Below, piece by piece: positions 46,566 to 57,533 of a DNA stretch of 64,000 nucleotides (position 1 is its first letter; the number at the start of each line of letters is the position of its first letter). The stretch is from Calcarisporiella thermophila CBS 279.70 (lineage: Eukaryota > Calcarisporiellomycota), in NCBI RefSeq assembly GCF_041956535.1, contig NW_027192215.1, positions 427,179-491,178 on the forward strand. The letters are read 5' to 3'. Below the pieces are notes generated by a model, which worked only from the letters and a program-made list of their open reading frames with translations, had not been told where the DNA came from and ran no database searches. The position numbers and the translations under genes were made by a program.

Positions 46566-47800
46566 CTATTGTGGAAGCTTCCAATTGATCTTACGAAGAA
46601 ACTCTTCAAAAGTTAGATATTTAATGCCGACGATCCGACTCTCCTTAATATTTGCTCCCGAGAATAACCCGAAATCGTTAATATACTCAAACCTACATCC
46701 AAATTATAAAGTTATCAAACCAAACCAAAAAAAAAACCGAGTTCAAAATATTATCCTCCTTTACATTTCTCGCAAATCCTCATTACTAGCAAGAAAAGGT
46801 ATTTCCTTTGGAAGCTCCTGAGGGGAAACATATTGATACTTGATTGGATGACCAGCAACTTCAGAATTTGGTAGAGTAAGTAAACAGTACAGAATAAACA
46901 TTCGTAAATATTCTCCCACCTTTTGCCATTATTTCAGTCACTTCAGGTATTGTATACGCTTCGCTAGTTACGTCTAGGGTCTTCCCAAGGTACTGCTCAC
47001 GATTAGCAAGAATTTGGACAACTACTGGCTAGATTCAAATCGAAGTTTAGCATGCGATTATCTAGGTATGTGTGAAATACTTACCCCAATGTCCATGCTC
47101 GCTGAGACCATTGGCACTTTTGTGGTAGGTCTAAACATTGATTTAAAAACATAGGAGCCATCCTCTTGCTTTTGGGGTCCAAGAGAGCCCAGATTGTTTT
47201 CATAGTAATAAGCGATTCTAACTCCAGTGTAAGGAAGTCCGATTTTTTTTATATGTTCCAATACATGTGCCTTGCCATTAAAATGATAAACCTTCGAGTA
47301 TTTTCCTTTGGATACCTCTTTGGCATCTTCCAATGCACTATATTAAGTTGTGTGAGAGCTGGGTATATAGTAAATAAAGTTTAGTTGAATATACCTAAAA
47401 ATAAAATGTTGAACCCCCATTTTCTTTGCCACGTCAGCTATCAGTTTGCCTTGTTCTTCTTCTTGTACGTGATTCTTCAGTGAGTGATCATAATAATTGG
47501 TGACGGCAAAAACCCCATACGCGTTAGAAAATGCACGTGTAAGATCATCCTCCTTGTTCAAATCTCCTTGAATCAATTCTACTCCTTTTTTTTCTAATTC
47601 TTTTGCATTTTTGGAGTCAGGGTTTCGAGTGATAGCACGAAGGTGATACTTATCAGATTGTTGAAGTAGCGAATTGATAACAGAACCACCTTATGGACGA
47701 AAGTAAGTATGGGTAATAAAAATAAGGGTAGAAAGGAGAGATTACCCTGAGTACCAGTGGCTCCACATACGACAATAATAGGTTTTGATGGAGAAGGCAT
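46566..47800 (-). CDS. NmrA-like NAD(P)-binding protein
   Basis: Six exons (47800-47746, 47689-47395, 47337-47085, 47028-46920, 46858-46765, 46692-46566) join in frame to 310 aa. The N-terminus IIVVCGATGTQGGSVI (split by intron 1) is the Rossmann GxxGxxG dinucleotide motif of the NmrA/atypical SDR family. Further landmarks are AITRNP (NADP-binding Arg), GDLNKEDDL, AYGVFAVTNYYD, YHFNGKAHVLEHIKK, a YYYENNLG region and the C-terminal MFEYINDFGLFSGANIKESR block typical of this family. It lacks the Tyr-x-x-x-Lys catalytic pair, as expected. Members act as redox sensors or regulators of transcription, or as reductases. The last exon ends in LRKINWKLPQ. Introns are 51-77 nt. Confidence 0.88.
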
Positions 47801-48604
47801 TATTATTTGGATCTAACTTACCGCTGCCTACTGAAGTAGATAATTTATACTTTATTAACTTACGCCCGAGATTAGAATATATAATAACATACACCCAATG
47901 TAAGCATTAAAAATCAAAATTTGCCCAGCTCGGTCTACCTAGGGGTTAAATGGAACACAGCGGTTGAAATTGCCAAATATGTGTATTGATTCTCGCAGAT
48001 TTTTCACTGAAATCGGCGATTCTTGATCAGGAGGATACTACTCGAGACACAACTCTCTAGGCCATGACATTGACATGAAGTTTTCCCCAAATGATTCGAT
48101 GATAGCCATGTTTATTTATAATTTTTAATTATTTTTATCATTTTTAGATTATCTCAGATCATTTCTTTAGATCATTTCATCATCAAATCATATCCTTTGA
48201 CTATTCAATTCCCTCAGTTAATATTTCTGTAATTACTGCGTACAAACTATAGCTGCCAACAAACATCAAAACGAATTCTATTCTCCATTTTTACGTTTTT
48301 AATCAATATGAGAGAGCATTGGATAGACGTCATTTGCCACCCCTCTCTATTATTGTCGATGGCGAAAAATAATATGAGATCGTATATATTTATATGAGAA
48401 CAACAACATAACTCATTAACGTTAAATATCCAAAATCTCTTAACCAAAAACCGTATTTTCAGAGCATCTCTAAACTCTTTGCTGAATTAACTGATAATCG
48501 AATACATAATTGTGTAACGAGCAGGTTTTAGTAACAATAAAATGCCGATGCATAATAATATCGATTGAAGAGTAGATTAAGGACTTAGGTAGGCGAATGG
48601 GAGT
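47801..48604. other. AT-rich intergenic stretch
   Basis: No gene seen. Repeated ATTATCTCAGATCATTTC-like phrases near 48140-48180. Confidence 0.45.
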
Positions 48605-50173
48605 CTAGACAATTACGTCCTCCAACGGTAGATGCGGATGATATCCAACTATTCATATGCCATGGTCAATAAGATGAATGTGAGGAGAAAAATATATATA
48701 AGGGCAGATATTTCCTTACAAAAGATGCATCCATTGATAGCTGCTAGAGCTCGTTCTGTGGTGGTACGCTCCAACATCAGCTCAAGCAGTAGGCATTTAG
48801 CGTAAGGGCAATCAGGATCGATAATAAATGGATACTTTCTGTAAAGACTGGGGTCTAGAAGATAAGACTGAGGCAGCTATCATGTAGGGAGAAGAAAATG
48901 GCCATTGGTGCTGGATAGGATATCATTTACAAACGTACTTACTAGTGGATCTCCACGACATGCTATCCTAGTGTACAAGTCACAAAAAAATTCGGTCGTG
49001 TCATAATGTCCAATATTGATAATCAATCGATCTCGCCAATAGGCACTTGGTATTAAATCGATGCGTTTATCATGCGCAACCTCTAATTGTAAGCTTGTGG
49101 GTTCCAAACCCGGCCAATTGATTTCATCAGACTTGAAGCATTGCCAGAGGAATAATGCAGCTTCATTCATATTCATTCCTTTTTTTAAAATATTGAAGTT
49201 CCCTATTATGCCAAGAGCAAGCCCTAGGCTTTCCTGGGGAGTCAGGCAATTTCTCCGTGATTTCAAGTTTAATATCGAGAGGAGTAGGATGAGAAGCCAA
49301 GTGCTCTTCTGCCGAAATTTCCATTGTAGAGGCATTATTAGATTCGGAGATTTCAGGGCTTAAGCCCATGGGATCTTGAAAATTCAGAGGAGAAAGCGAA
49401 AACTCTGATTCAAGAGAACTCGGTTGTGCTGTTTCGACTGGGGAAAACTTTCCAGCTGCAAATAAAGAATGCTGGTTTTCTTCCAATTGCGAGACTGTAG
49501 CCATTTTGTCATCAATGCGATGAATATCTTGCTCTTCTTCCTTCAGTATATTTACACGCGGCTGAGTTTCAGTTGAGTACTTTGCGCTACTATTTTGATC
49601 AGTGTTCGTGGATTTAGACGCCATATATATAAATTCATAGGGTTGGAGGAAGTATTGAATATTCTCGGAGGATAAATTGGAATGAGCGAGCAATTGAGAT
49701 GGGAGTGTAGGGGCGTTTTTTACCCATTGTGAAAATTGCTCATCCACCTTTGATATTGGAACATTATGCTGCGATAGCACGAAATTGAAGGCCTCGAACA
49801 CTTGTCGTAGATAAAGGCTCTGCATCTTTAAATCGTACACTGTATTCCTGAGGTACTGGATAATGCACACCTGCGTCCGGTTCCGCTCCTCCGGATCTTG
49901 CAACCGGTGTTGATTGTTTTCCATATTCATTTTGGAGGAATGCTTGTATATTTTACGATACTGGATAGCTCGGGGCTTAGGCTTCCGGCCGCGTTTCTTT
50001 TTCGGAGGGGATGAATTTGAGTCTATAGAGAGACTAGCATGGTAAGTATCGTACAACGGCTTTTCATCGATAAAAACAATGGGAACAAATCCAGATCCAT
50101 CTGTTGCTGATGATGATTTCTTTATCACGGCTCGTTTGGAATTAGGCATTATGTTTATGCAGACAGAACGCAT
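48605..50173 (-). pseudogene. bZIP-like transcription factor gene B, frameshifted paralogue of gene A
   Basis: Minus-strand paralogue of the gene at 22612-24171. Exon 1 50173-48943, exon 2 48867-48720 (148 nt) and exon 3 48648-48605 (44 nt); the last two have exactly the lengths of gene A. The KKKRGRKPKPR motif, degenerate bZIP helix, Ser/Glu-rich centre and DUF3425-like tail (RIDLIPSAYWRDRLI; EFFCDLYTRIACRGDP) are all retained. One extra base lies in an A7 run at about 49178 (minus strand) and breaks the frame between the centre and the tail; the summed exons are one base over a codon multiple and no other lesion is seen. So this is either a very young pseudogene or a homopolymer error. About 200 bp of promoter are also conserved with gene A. 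Confidence 0.75.
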
Positions 50174-50248
50174 ATATTTGTTACTCTTTTAATGCCTAGC
50201 TTAAAACCTCAGAAAATTGAGTCACAACCTAAGTTACAGATTATATTG

Positions 50249-50256
50249 TGATGTAA
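50249..50256 (-). promoter_or_regulatory. CRE-like site upstream of bZIP gene B
   Basis: TTACATCA on the minus strand, 75 nt before the ATG at 50173, aligned with the TTACGTCA of gene A. One base of the core differs. Confidence 0.4.
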
Positions 50257-51557
50257 CGAAAAATCCCAATTTGCCAGATTTTATCCAAGCTTGGCTGAGA
50301 TATGCCTAATTCCAACAAATTTTTAAAAACTCGCGTTTTACAATTCGGTCTGGGCCATAAAACTCTGCCTCAAACATTATCTTAATAAAACCGCGGGAGG
50401 CGAAGAATTTTCTCTTGTCACCTGAGGGTGGGAAAATTTGGGTATTTGTAGCAGTATTATTTGCTGTCTATGATTTCATTAGAGTGCTTAGTTTTTCTGA
50501 GATCTGCATTGGGATAATATTTTTCGCACAGCTATACCATACAAATGCCCGGAGTGGAGATTCTATCAAGCTCAGGCACTATCTGAGTAATCTCAAACAT
50601 GACAAATGCATTTGCAGCTTCCAATCGAATTGCTTTAACTTTTCGTTTGTTCAATAAAAATTCATTAAAATCTAATTGTTTTAACAAATTAGAATGCACT
50701 GGATCGCTTCTCTATAAATTTAGCACTCATTTAGATCAGTTCAACCAAAGGCTCAGATTGAGCTGGAGGATAAATATCTACTAGATTATTGTTGGAATTT
50801 TTAATCAGAGTATATTAATCATCATTGAAAAAAGTAAGACAAAATTGCTGAACTATTTTAATAATAACAAGAAATCGTAAACAGGTAATATAGTTTATAC
50901 ACAAACAAGTAAAAATCAGGTTTAAATTAATATACTTGACAATTTCAGATTATCAGTCACGCTTGATCGTACTCCAACAATTATTTTGATCGGTATTATT
51001 CATGTTCCTCGATACTAGATCTTAAAAATCCTAGCCACTCCCAAAATGTTATAACAGTGCTTGTGAAACCTATCAATAGTTTAGTAGAATATGACTAGCT
51101 CGAAATATAATTTTCTCATCACCGCCAATATACCTTCCGAGCGTGTTTTGAAGTGGCGACAGGGAATGTTTGTGTTCCTTAGTCAATTGACAGTATCGAG
51201 ACAGGTAAGTATGTGGCGGAAACGGATACCATCCGAATAATGCCCAGTAAAATTTTGCTGAGAATATCAATGAAAGTCAGAATGGAATTCGGCTTTGGTA
51301 TTTGTTGAGTCCTTATTGGGTTCTGTTTGAATCGTGCGCTGGAGTTTGAATTTTTTTTCTGAAACCGTCTTAATTTAGCGTGCACAAAATGAGGCAACCA
51401 AATAGATTAAGTAGACCAAATTCAAAGTATGTGGCAAAACTGAAAGACTTAAGAATAGAGAAATCTGTATACTTGTTGGGTTACAGGCTTTTAAATAATT
51501 TTATCGTATAGATGGAACACAAGTTGAATATACTATTTATACTCATAAATTAATGAA
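50257..51557. other. Intergenic, possible lost upstream exon of the next gene
   Basis: A plus-strand ATG near 51091 opens ~38 codons (VLKWRQGMFVFLSQLT) ending at a good GTAAGT donor near 51206; it could be an exon of the RHS/Crinkler-like gene at 51558, but I cannot connect them. Nothing else is supported. Confidence 0.35.
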
Positions 51558-51998
51558 ATGGGCATTTTCCTCGATCAAGCTTGGCTTGACTGGTTTACTA
51601 CTTTTAAAAACAATCCGCCGGTTCTTGGGTTCATCGTGGAACAAGCGTATCTCAGTAGTATTTCGCAAAAAGGACTAAGTGTAGCAGGCCTAAGTTTCCG
51701 TAATATGAAGACCATAGTATTCGATAGCGATATTCCCATTTACGATACAAGTCTCGAGCTGGCACTTTACGTTCCACTGGTTTATAATTTCAAGGCAATC
51801 GACGGCTTAGTCTTGTCATTGGATAAAAAAAAAAGAATTGCACATCTAGTTCCTATCCAGATATATATTGCCAGAAATCGTGTTGATTCAGAACCAGAGT
51901 TATTTGCTAACTGGGACAAATGGACTGAGAAACTAGAATCTGAAGGGTATACAATTGAGTTAATTCGTGCGTTTCTACGACGTAAGACATATCTTTGA
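51558..51998 (+). CDS. RHS/Crinkler-type C-terminal nuclease-like domain, short protein or 5'-truncated
   Basis: A 146-aa frame matches the final domain of RHS-like/Crinkler proteins: GFIVEQAYLSSISQKGLS, NFKAIDGLVLSLD and IAHLVPIQIYIA are the Glu, Asp and Gln positions of a restriction-endonuclease-like (PD-(D/E)XK) fold, then a W-rich end (FANWDKWTEKLE). No CRN header or P-loop lies upstream in an obvious frame, so this is probably the remnant of a larger gene, or the last exon of one. It is not the same C-terminal type as the intact Crinkler at 42423, which ends in HhH. Confidence 0.62.
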   Translation: MGIFLDQAWLDWFTTFKNNPPVLGFIVEQAYLSSISQKGLSVAGLSFRNMKTIVFDSDIPIYDTSLELALYVPLVYNFKAIDGLVLSLDKKKRIAHLVPIQIYIARNRVDSEPELFANWDKWTEKLESEGYTIELIRAFLRRKTYL

Positions 51999-52011
51999 TT
52001 ACAAGTACCTA

Positions 52012-52854
52012 TTATAAATAAATAGGGATATTAATTGGGAGAATAGAGAACTTATTAAAGTATGTCAAGTAGCATTTGGAAAATAGATTATCCTTTTCCT
52101 CTAAATCACCTTTTGGCTCTACTCTACTGAATATTTTCGATGGTATCGTATCCAAATTGCATTTATCTATCTCCATTGGGGGCATATTCTCATCATTGCG
52201 GTTATACACGTTTGGCTTGATGCGACTATCCTTCAGCTTTTCTGATTGATATGACCCTAAGTGCCAAAAGTTAGGTTTATTATTTACTTTCTCCATTGAT
52301 GAATAGTAAAACAATCAATAATATACAGCACTTACGCCTACTATGGAAAATTTGCTTAATCCATTCATATATTGCCCAATCCGATCGAGTGTCTGGAAAT
52401 TCGCTATACTCTTCTTTGAACTTATGGTACATCAAACCAAATTTACATTGTAGTACACTGTCAATGTGCCAATTGTTTTTTTAAATTATACCTTTCGAAC
52501 CACTCTCTTAACTGCCGAAGAATCTTGAAGCTTATATGGTTTATCAAAATCAAATTAATTTCGTCCATGATTCTACGCAAGGTATGCTGTAACCGATTAT
52601 CAAAAGTATCCTAACCCGTGGTCCTCATCTAAATTCTTAGTCATATTGTTGCCATTATCACTGTTGCCTAGCTCATTATTATTGCAACCACCGCTGCTCT
52701 CTTGCTCGAACTGTGGTTGAATTCTTGCAGTGAATTCAGAAACAAGCGATAGCGCAGTTTCAGGCGTGTATTTATCAGCAATAAATTTTACAAGTTGATC
52801 ATATAAACTTTTATTTGAATTTGAAGTGAAGGAGCCTTGCTTATTGAGGTTCAT
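52012..52854 (-). CDS. Unrecognised multi-exon gene
   Basis: Three coding-like minus-strand segments: an ATG at 52854 (MNLNKQGSFTSNSNKS) with a helical part (YDQLVKFIADKYTPETALSL) and Asn/Gly-rich tail; a middle part (RRIMDEINLILINHISFKIL, then KFGLMYHKFKEEYSEFPDTR and WAIYEWIKQIF); and a last part (52314-52012) with KPNFWHLGSYQSEKLKDSR and a Pro/Asp-rich stretch. The joins would need introns of only ~30-35 nt, or frame breaks, so the model is uncertain and it may be decayed. An open frame extends upstream from 52854 but starts at TTG and looks non-coding. No family recognised. Confidence 0.4.
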
Positions 52855-54102
52855 AGTTACAAGAAAAATGCAAAAAATTAGATAGAGAGAGCACGCAGTA
52901 TTATGAAAAAAAATACAAGTCAAAGAAGATAAGACAAATATTTCTTTAGCAAACAAAAATAAACAATGGCCATATGTTCTATGGTAAGATGGAGATTTGG
53001 CACTACTAGAAATTACGAATCAAGTCCTTTACATTAAGCCTTTTTCCCTAACAAAGAAAATTGGATCCTAAGCATTACCTAAATAGTTAGTGAGGATCTA
53101 AATTTAACATCGATTACGTCATAGTCGATAGCCAGAATAGAGGAATTCCAATCAACACCACCGAAGGTGTTGTGCAAAATTAGTAACGATTCTTCGAGTC
53201 TCCTTCTTAAAAAGCTCATACAGATTCGGTTCATCGAATTTTTTTGCAAAGTCAAATTTCCCCCGCATTATTATTATATTTATATTAAAAGGAGTCTCTA
53301 AATTACTCGAAATTGAGCTGTTTAACCTTCGTCATCTTGAATTAATTTATAACATTATTAAACAAATTTTATACCCATTTTCAAATGGCCCGAAGTAATG
53401 TAGCCTGTCTATGTCCTTTGTGCAAGGGCAAAATGGAAGACTTACTCTTTGTAGGGATGGCTAAATGGCATTTTATTATGTGTAATAGATTCTATCGAAT
53501 CATATTCAAATTATATATTATTTTACGGCAATAATCTTAACAAAGATTTTTCTCAGGAAACTGCTTAGTCCAAAGTCAAAATGACAGAGTTAAAAGAGAG
53601 ATATTTAATATAGAATGCGGTATTTGATGGCCTATGGCATCTTGTAACAATCTTTGGTTTGTTACCTTTAATAATTATAACAGATTTGGGAAGAGCAATA
53701 AAACTAATCAAAGAATGTATATAAAAAAAGAAAGTGAATGTAATCAAGGTTTAGAGCCGCATCATGATTACTATCGTGATACAAAAGAAGTGTCCTTAGC
53801 ATATGTTTTTCTAATATGAAATTCTCTCAGCATACGATATCTCAACAAGCCCTTTTTTAAGTCAAGAATATTAGTCATTCTTCTATGATAAATATTAATA
53901 TCTTCCAAGATTACCTCTATTTGAGAAGCCAATAGTGTTTCTCTACAAACAGTACTCTGGAAAGATGTTTAAAGATAGCCTCTACTCATATTTTAGCAAT
54001 AATCTGACTCATGCTGTAGACTCACTTTTCGCTAGTGAAAGTTCAGTATTACATGGCTTAATGCCTTGTGTGATTATTAGTAAACTTAGCTGCATCCATG
54101 TC
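52855..54102. other. AT-rich intergenic stretch
   Basis: No gene seen. Confidence 0.45.
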
Positions 54103-54112
54103 TATATAAAAG
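54103..54112 (+). promoter_or_regulatory. TATA box of the 54200 secreted protein gene
   Basis: TATATAAAAG, 87 nt before the ATG, followed by a CT-rich leader (54160-54195). Confidence 0.5.
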
Positions 54113-54199
54113 TAAGCATTCTTCCCACCGTTTTGTTGATTGGTACCAGCTACATTTTAATTTTAAATTCTCACCTAACTTACACTCTTCCACAATACC

Positions 54200-54469
54200 A
54201 TGAAGTTTTTTGGTCTCGTTCTCCTTTTTGCGTCCGCTGCTAACGCTGCCGTCTACTACTGGTGCTCATCCAGCACGACCAGCTGTGTTCGTCCCGGTGT
54301 TGGACCGACATACTCCTGTGGTGAAGGTGTCTTCCACAACTACATGAGCGATGGCCGCCATAAGATGTGGAAGACTGGCGGCGAAGAACTCAGTCCTTTC
54401 TGGCCAGAATTCCAACAATGCTGCCATGATGGGGGCAGGGGTGGTTGTTATTCAATCCATAACGAATGA
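54200..54469 (+). CDS. Small secreted cysteine-rich protein (89 aa)
   Basis: Single-exon gene. Residues 1-16 (MKFFGLVLLFASAANA) are a textbook signal peptide. The mature ~73 residues contain six Cys: WC, SC, SC, CC and GC. Trp, Tyr and Gly are frequent (VYYWCSSSTTSC; HDGGRGGCYS). Cys number and even count fit disulfide-bonded extracellular proteins; the spacing differs from the pair at 55610 and 57239, so it is a separate family. A strong TATA box and CT-rich leader support expression. Codon use is richer in GC than the surrounding DNA. I recognise no named family; an effector or antimicrobial role would be speculation. Confidence 0.8.
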   Translation: MKFFGLVLLFASAANAAVYYWCSSSTTSCVRPGVGPTYSCGEGVFHNYMSDGRHKMWKTGGEELSPFWPEFQQCCHDGGRGGCYSIHNE

Positions 54470-54837
54470 AGCTACTAATTGAACAGAACCATTAAAAAAT
54501 TGTTGTAACTAAATTAAATTTAATGGTAAATTTTTTAGCAATAAATATTGCTTGTCAAAATATTCTCGTTTACTTTCATTAGAGGAAATAAAAATAGCTC
54601 CAGATGTGTTGGTGCACCCTTGTTATTTTTACTTATACCCAAATGTTTCTTTAATGACAACGCATGAATAAAAACACGCGTACGCCATCAATGTTCCATT
54701 TAAAGCCGTCTGGATCAAGAACTTTAAGACGAGATGAACGGGGAGAATATTTTCTTGGATGACATTCACTGGACGCTCCATCACAATGAGTTTGTCTACC
54801 TGTAACAGTTTTTGAGGACTGTTAGATATCCTTATTC
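54470..54837. other. Intergenic stretch
   Basis: AT-rich 3' flank of the secreted protein gene; an AATAAA signal at 54541 may be its polyadenylation signal. Confidence 0.4.
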
Positions 54838-54981
54838 TTAAAGAATAGAATTCATTTCAAGATAGAATGGAATTCAGGAAAGAGGTCTTATTAATAAATA
54901 ATAATAATAATAAAAGGGTAATTAATATCTCACCTTAAAGAATAGAATTCAATTCAAGATAGAATGGAATTCAGGAAAGAG
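54838..54981. repeat. 47-bp direct repeats flanking an AAT microsatellite
   Basis: Near-identical 47-bp units (TTAAAGAATAGAATTC...AGGAAAGAG) at 54838-54884 and 54935-54981 enclose a 50-bp insert beginning GTCTTATTAATAAA with an (AAT)n tract and ending CTCACC. The following GAGGAACAATAAACAAAA resembles the sequence after the repeat at 9392-9416. Confidence 0.6.
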
Positions 54982-55609
54982 TTGAGGAACAATAAACAAA
55001 AGGGAGTGAATTTAAATAGAATCTCGGGAGTATCTAAGTGGAACATTAATACACCAATAATAAATTTGTGGTCAATAAGTATATAAAAGGAAAGGTAATT
55101 AAATAAGTAAATAATGTAAATAAGGAAGTATTATAATTAATATTATAGTGTAAATTCGGTCGTGTTACACTACCTAATTTCAAAGTCCAAAGCCACAGCA
55201 CCTGAAGTTGAACGCTTATTTTTGGGTAATGCATATTGTCTGCATGGACCTAGTATTTTCTCCCATCGAGATAGTAAACTCGCAGTGGTATTTGGCAAGA
55301 ATTATATTGATGTTTAGGGACAAAGCTTTCTTAACCATTTTCCACCCTCAAACTGATGGTCAATAGAAAGGGTGAGCCCTTCATTCATAGACACTATAGC
55401 AAATTTCAGTTTTTTTCCGCGTTTTGAGATGTTTTTACAGATAATTACTTCAAAGAGCAAGTGAAACGTTGATCATTATGTCTCTGCCAGAAATCGCCGT
55501 ACAGTATTTATTAAATCTGCAGATCCATTACAACGACATTAAATCATCTTTTATAAAGAACTATCTTGATATAAAACAGATAATAATAAGAGAATATAGC
55601 TAAAATAAG
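54982..55609. other. Intergenic, possible retroelement debris
   Basis: AT-rich. A frame reading near 55240-55330 resembles short pieces of transposase or integrase text, but nothing can be assigned. Confidence 0.3.
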
Positions 55610-55870
55610 TTACCACCAGTTAGGCCTTGTATCACGATTACATCTACGACAGCATTGATCCCACATAACTTTATCAACCGTTTTAATATTGTAACAATAG
55701 CGTGACGTCTTTTTCCATTCACCCTTAAGTTCACAACAGTTCATTGTGCATCCCCAATCAAAAAGCTGGCGACCTTGAAATTTACATGCAACGGACCAGG
55801 CATCTGCAGTCCCAAGCAATGTGGTAATCGCTAGAAAAACAAAAACAAAAATAGAGACGAATTTGACCAT
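55610..55870 (-). CDS. Small secreted cysteine-rich protein, ADAWS family member 1 (86 aa)
   Basis: ATG at 55870. Signal peptide of ~24 residues (MVKFVSIFVFVFLAITTLLG...ADA). The mature protein has eight Cys in the order C, C, CC, C, CC, C and ends in a W-rich tail (NWW). The block ADAWS, the NCC motif, CYNI and CCxR are shared with the 57239-57463 gene on the same strand 1.6 kb away, so the two are tandem paralogues. The even Cys number suggests four disulfides. Function unknown; form and secretion fit an effector-like or antimicrobial protein, but this is inference. Confidence 0.82.
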   Translation of the reverse strand: MVKFVSIFVFVFLAITTLLGTADAWSVACKFQGRQLFDWGCTMNCCELKGEWKKTSRYCYNIKTVDKVMWDQCCRRCNRDTRPNWW

Positions 55871-57238
55871 TTCCTAAAATTTATTTTATCGATTGTATTA
55901 GTCTTATGGAAGAACACAAAAAGTCAGAATTAGATTATATCCTCTACTCACTGAGTGGAATTAGTATGTCTTAAGAAGTAAACTTAATAATTAGACTGGA
56001 GATCTCTGGTTCAACTTTTTGTGTTGGTACTTGCAACTCCCATTATATAACGTTTTCGAATACGCGTCATCAGGAAAAAATAACCAATTAATAGTTTGCT
56101 CTTCACTTGATAATATTCTATTCTGTCTTACTAGCTGAAAGATGAGTAACCTTTCAAATATGTTTACAGATGCGCCAAATGAAACCAAGGTGAGTAATAC
56201 TTAAGCTTAGGTACATTTCCGACGAATCCCAGAATAGTGGAATATATGCATATATTATTGCCACAGCAATTAAAGCTGCGTTCGAATTCTACTACTTTTT
56301 TTGGATAATATATATCGGTAGGGGTTGATTTATTGGAAAGAATTCTGGGCGGGATACATATATTCACTACAGAATTTTTCGAATATTACGTGTCTATTGT
56401 ATAATTCGACAACCCATTATGCCACAAAACAAACCCAAAAATTATATTTTTTTATTATTCAATAGGTATAATAATAGGTAATTTTGGTCAGTAGTATTTA
56501 TTAACTATGATCTTTCGACGAAGAAGGTAGTCAAAATTTTAATGTATTCGTAAGTATTTTCAATTTTTCCGGAATCATTCCATGTCTGCTTAAGTATTGA
56601 TACATATAATGGTATTTTGATTTGATAAAAATTTTAAATAATAAATTAACTAATACAATTGCCAAACATGTTTATTTATGTAAGAATACTGTATAAGCAT
56701 CCAGCTCATGCTCATCCAAGTGATTCGATCTCAACCACGTTGTTTAGAGAAACGATGACTTCAAATTCTATTGCTGTGATTTAATCAATATAGTCACTGT
56801 TTCACGATACATTATATCTATGTCCAATAAAATTAATAGAATACAATTGAGTTAAGAAAAAATAGGCTCAATGGGCTCGGAGACTACTCCACTTGGTCTA
56901 ATATTTTGTTCTTGCTTCTAGTTATCACTCATTCTCTTGATAGTTTAGTTAAGAAAATTATTATCAATATATTTAGCATTCTATCAGCTTCTGTTTGGTT
57001 AAGTACTTTGCGGTTTAAGTTAATGCCTATTTTGAATATCAAAACTAAAGTTCAGATTGTGTAAATTCATTATCTTAGGAATTACTATCATAAATATTTT
57101 GGGATCAACTTATATAGTATTTGAAATACAAGTATATAGCTTATTGTTATCTGAGAATATTTAATAAATACAGAGTTTTATTTCTGGTATATTTAAATAA
57201 TATATGTGGCTCTGTTACAAAGGTTGCTTTTCTCGTAA
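55871..57238. other. AT-rich intergenic stretch
   Basis: No gene seen; short frames lack signal peptides or motifs. Confidence 0.5.
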
Positions 57239-57463
57239 TTACCAGCACTTATCGAATGTGCTCCAACGGTCGCAGCAGCTCTTATATTTGCCAATTTCAT
57301 CCTTATCGATGTTGTAACAATGGCTCGTTCCTGCAGTCTTCCAGCCCCAGTCTGAGCAACAGTTCAGTGTAATCAAGCCGTTCTTGCATTTACATGACCA
57401 GGCATCGGCAGCACCTTGCAGAACAAACAAAGCGAAAATAAAAACGAAAAGTTGCTTAAACAT
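57239..57463 (-). CDS. Small secreted cysteine-rich protein, ADAWS family member 2 (74 aa)
   Basis: ATG at 57463; signal peptide of ~21 residues (MFKQLFVFIFALFVLQGAADA). The mature ~53 residues carry eight Cys in the same order as member 1 (C, C, CC, C, CC, C), with WSCKCKNG, LNCC, HCYNI and SCCDRW. It lacks the ~10-residue insertion that member 1 has between the first two Cys. A TATATAAAGC box lies ~60 nt upstream. Base composition is more GC-rich than the flanks. No named family recognised. Confidence 0.82.
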   Translation of the reverse strand: MFKQLFVFIFALFVLQGAADAWSCKCKNGLITLNCCSDWGWKTAGTSHCYNIDKDEIGKYKSCCDRWSTFDKCW

Positions 57464-57523
57464 GATTTTTAATAGCTCAGGAATAATATTTTCTAAATTT
57501 TTGTATTATGTTCAAATCTTTTT

Positions 57524-57533
57524 GCTTTATATA
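57524..57533 (-). promoter_or_regulatory. TATA box of ADAWS member 2
   Basis: TATATAAAGC on the minus strand, about 60 nt before the ATG at 57463. Confidence 0.5.
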
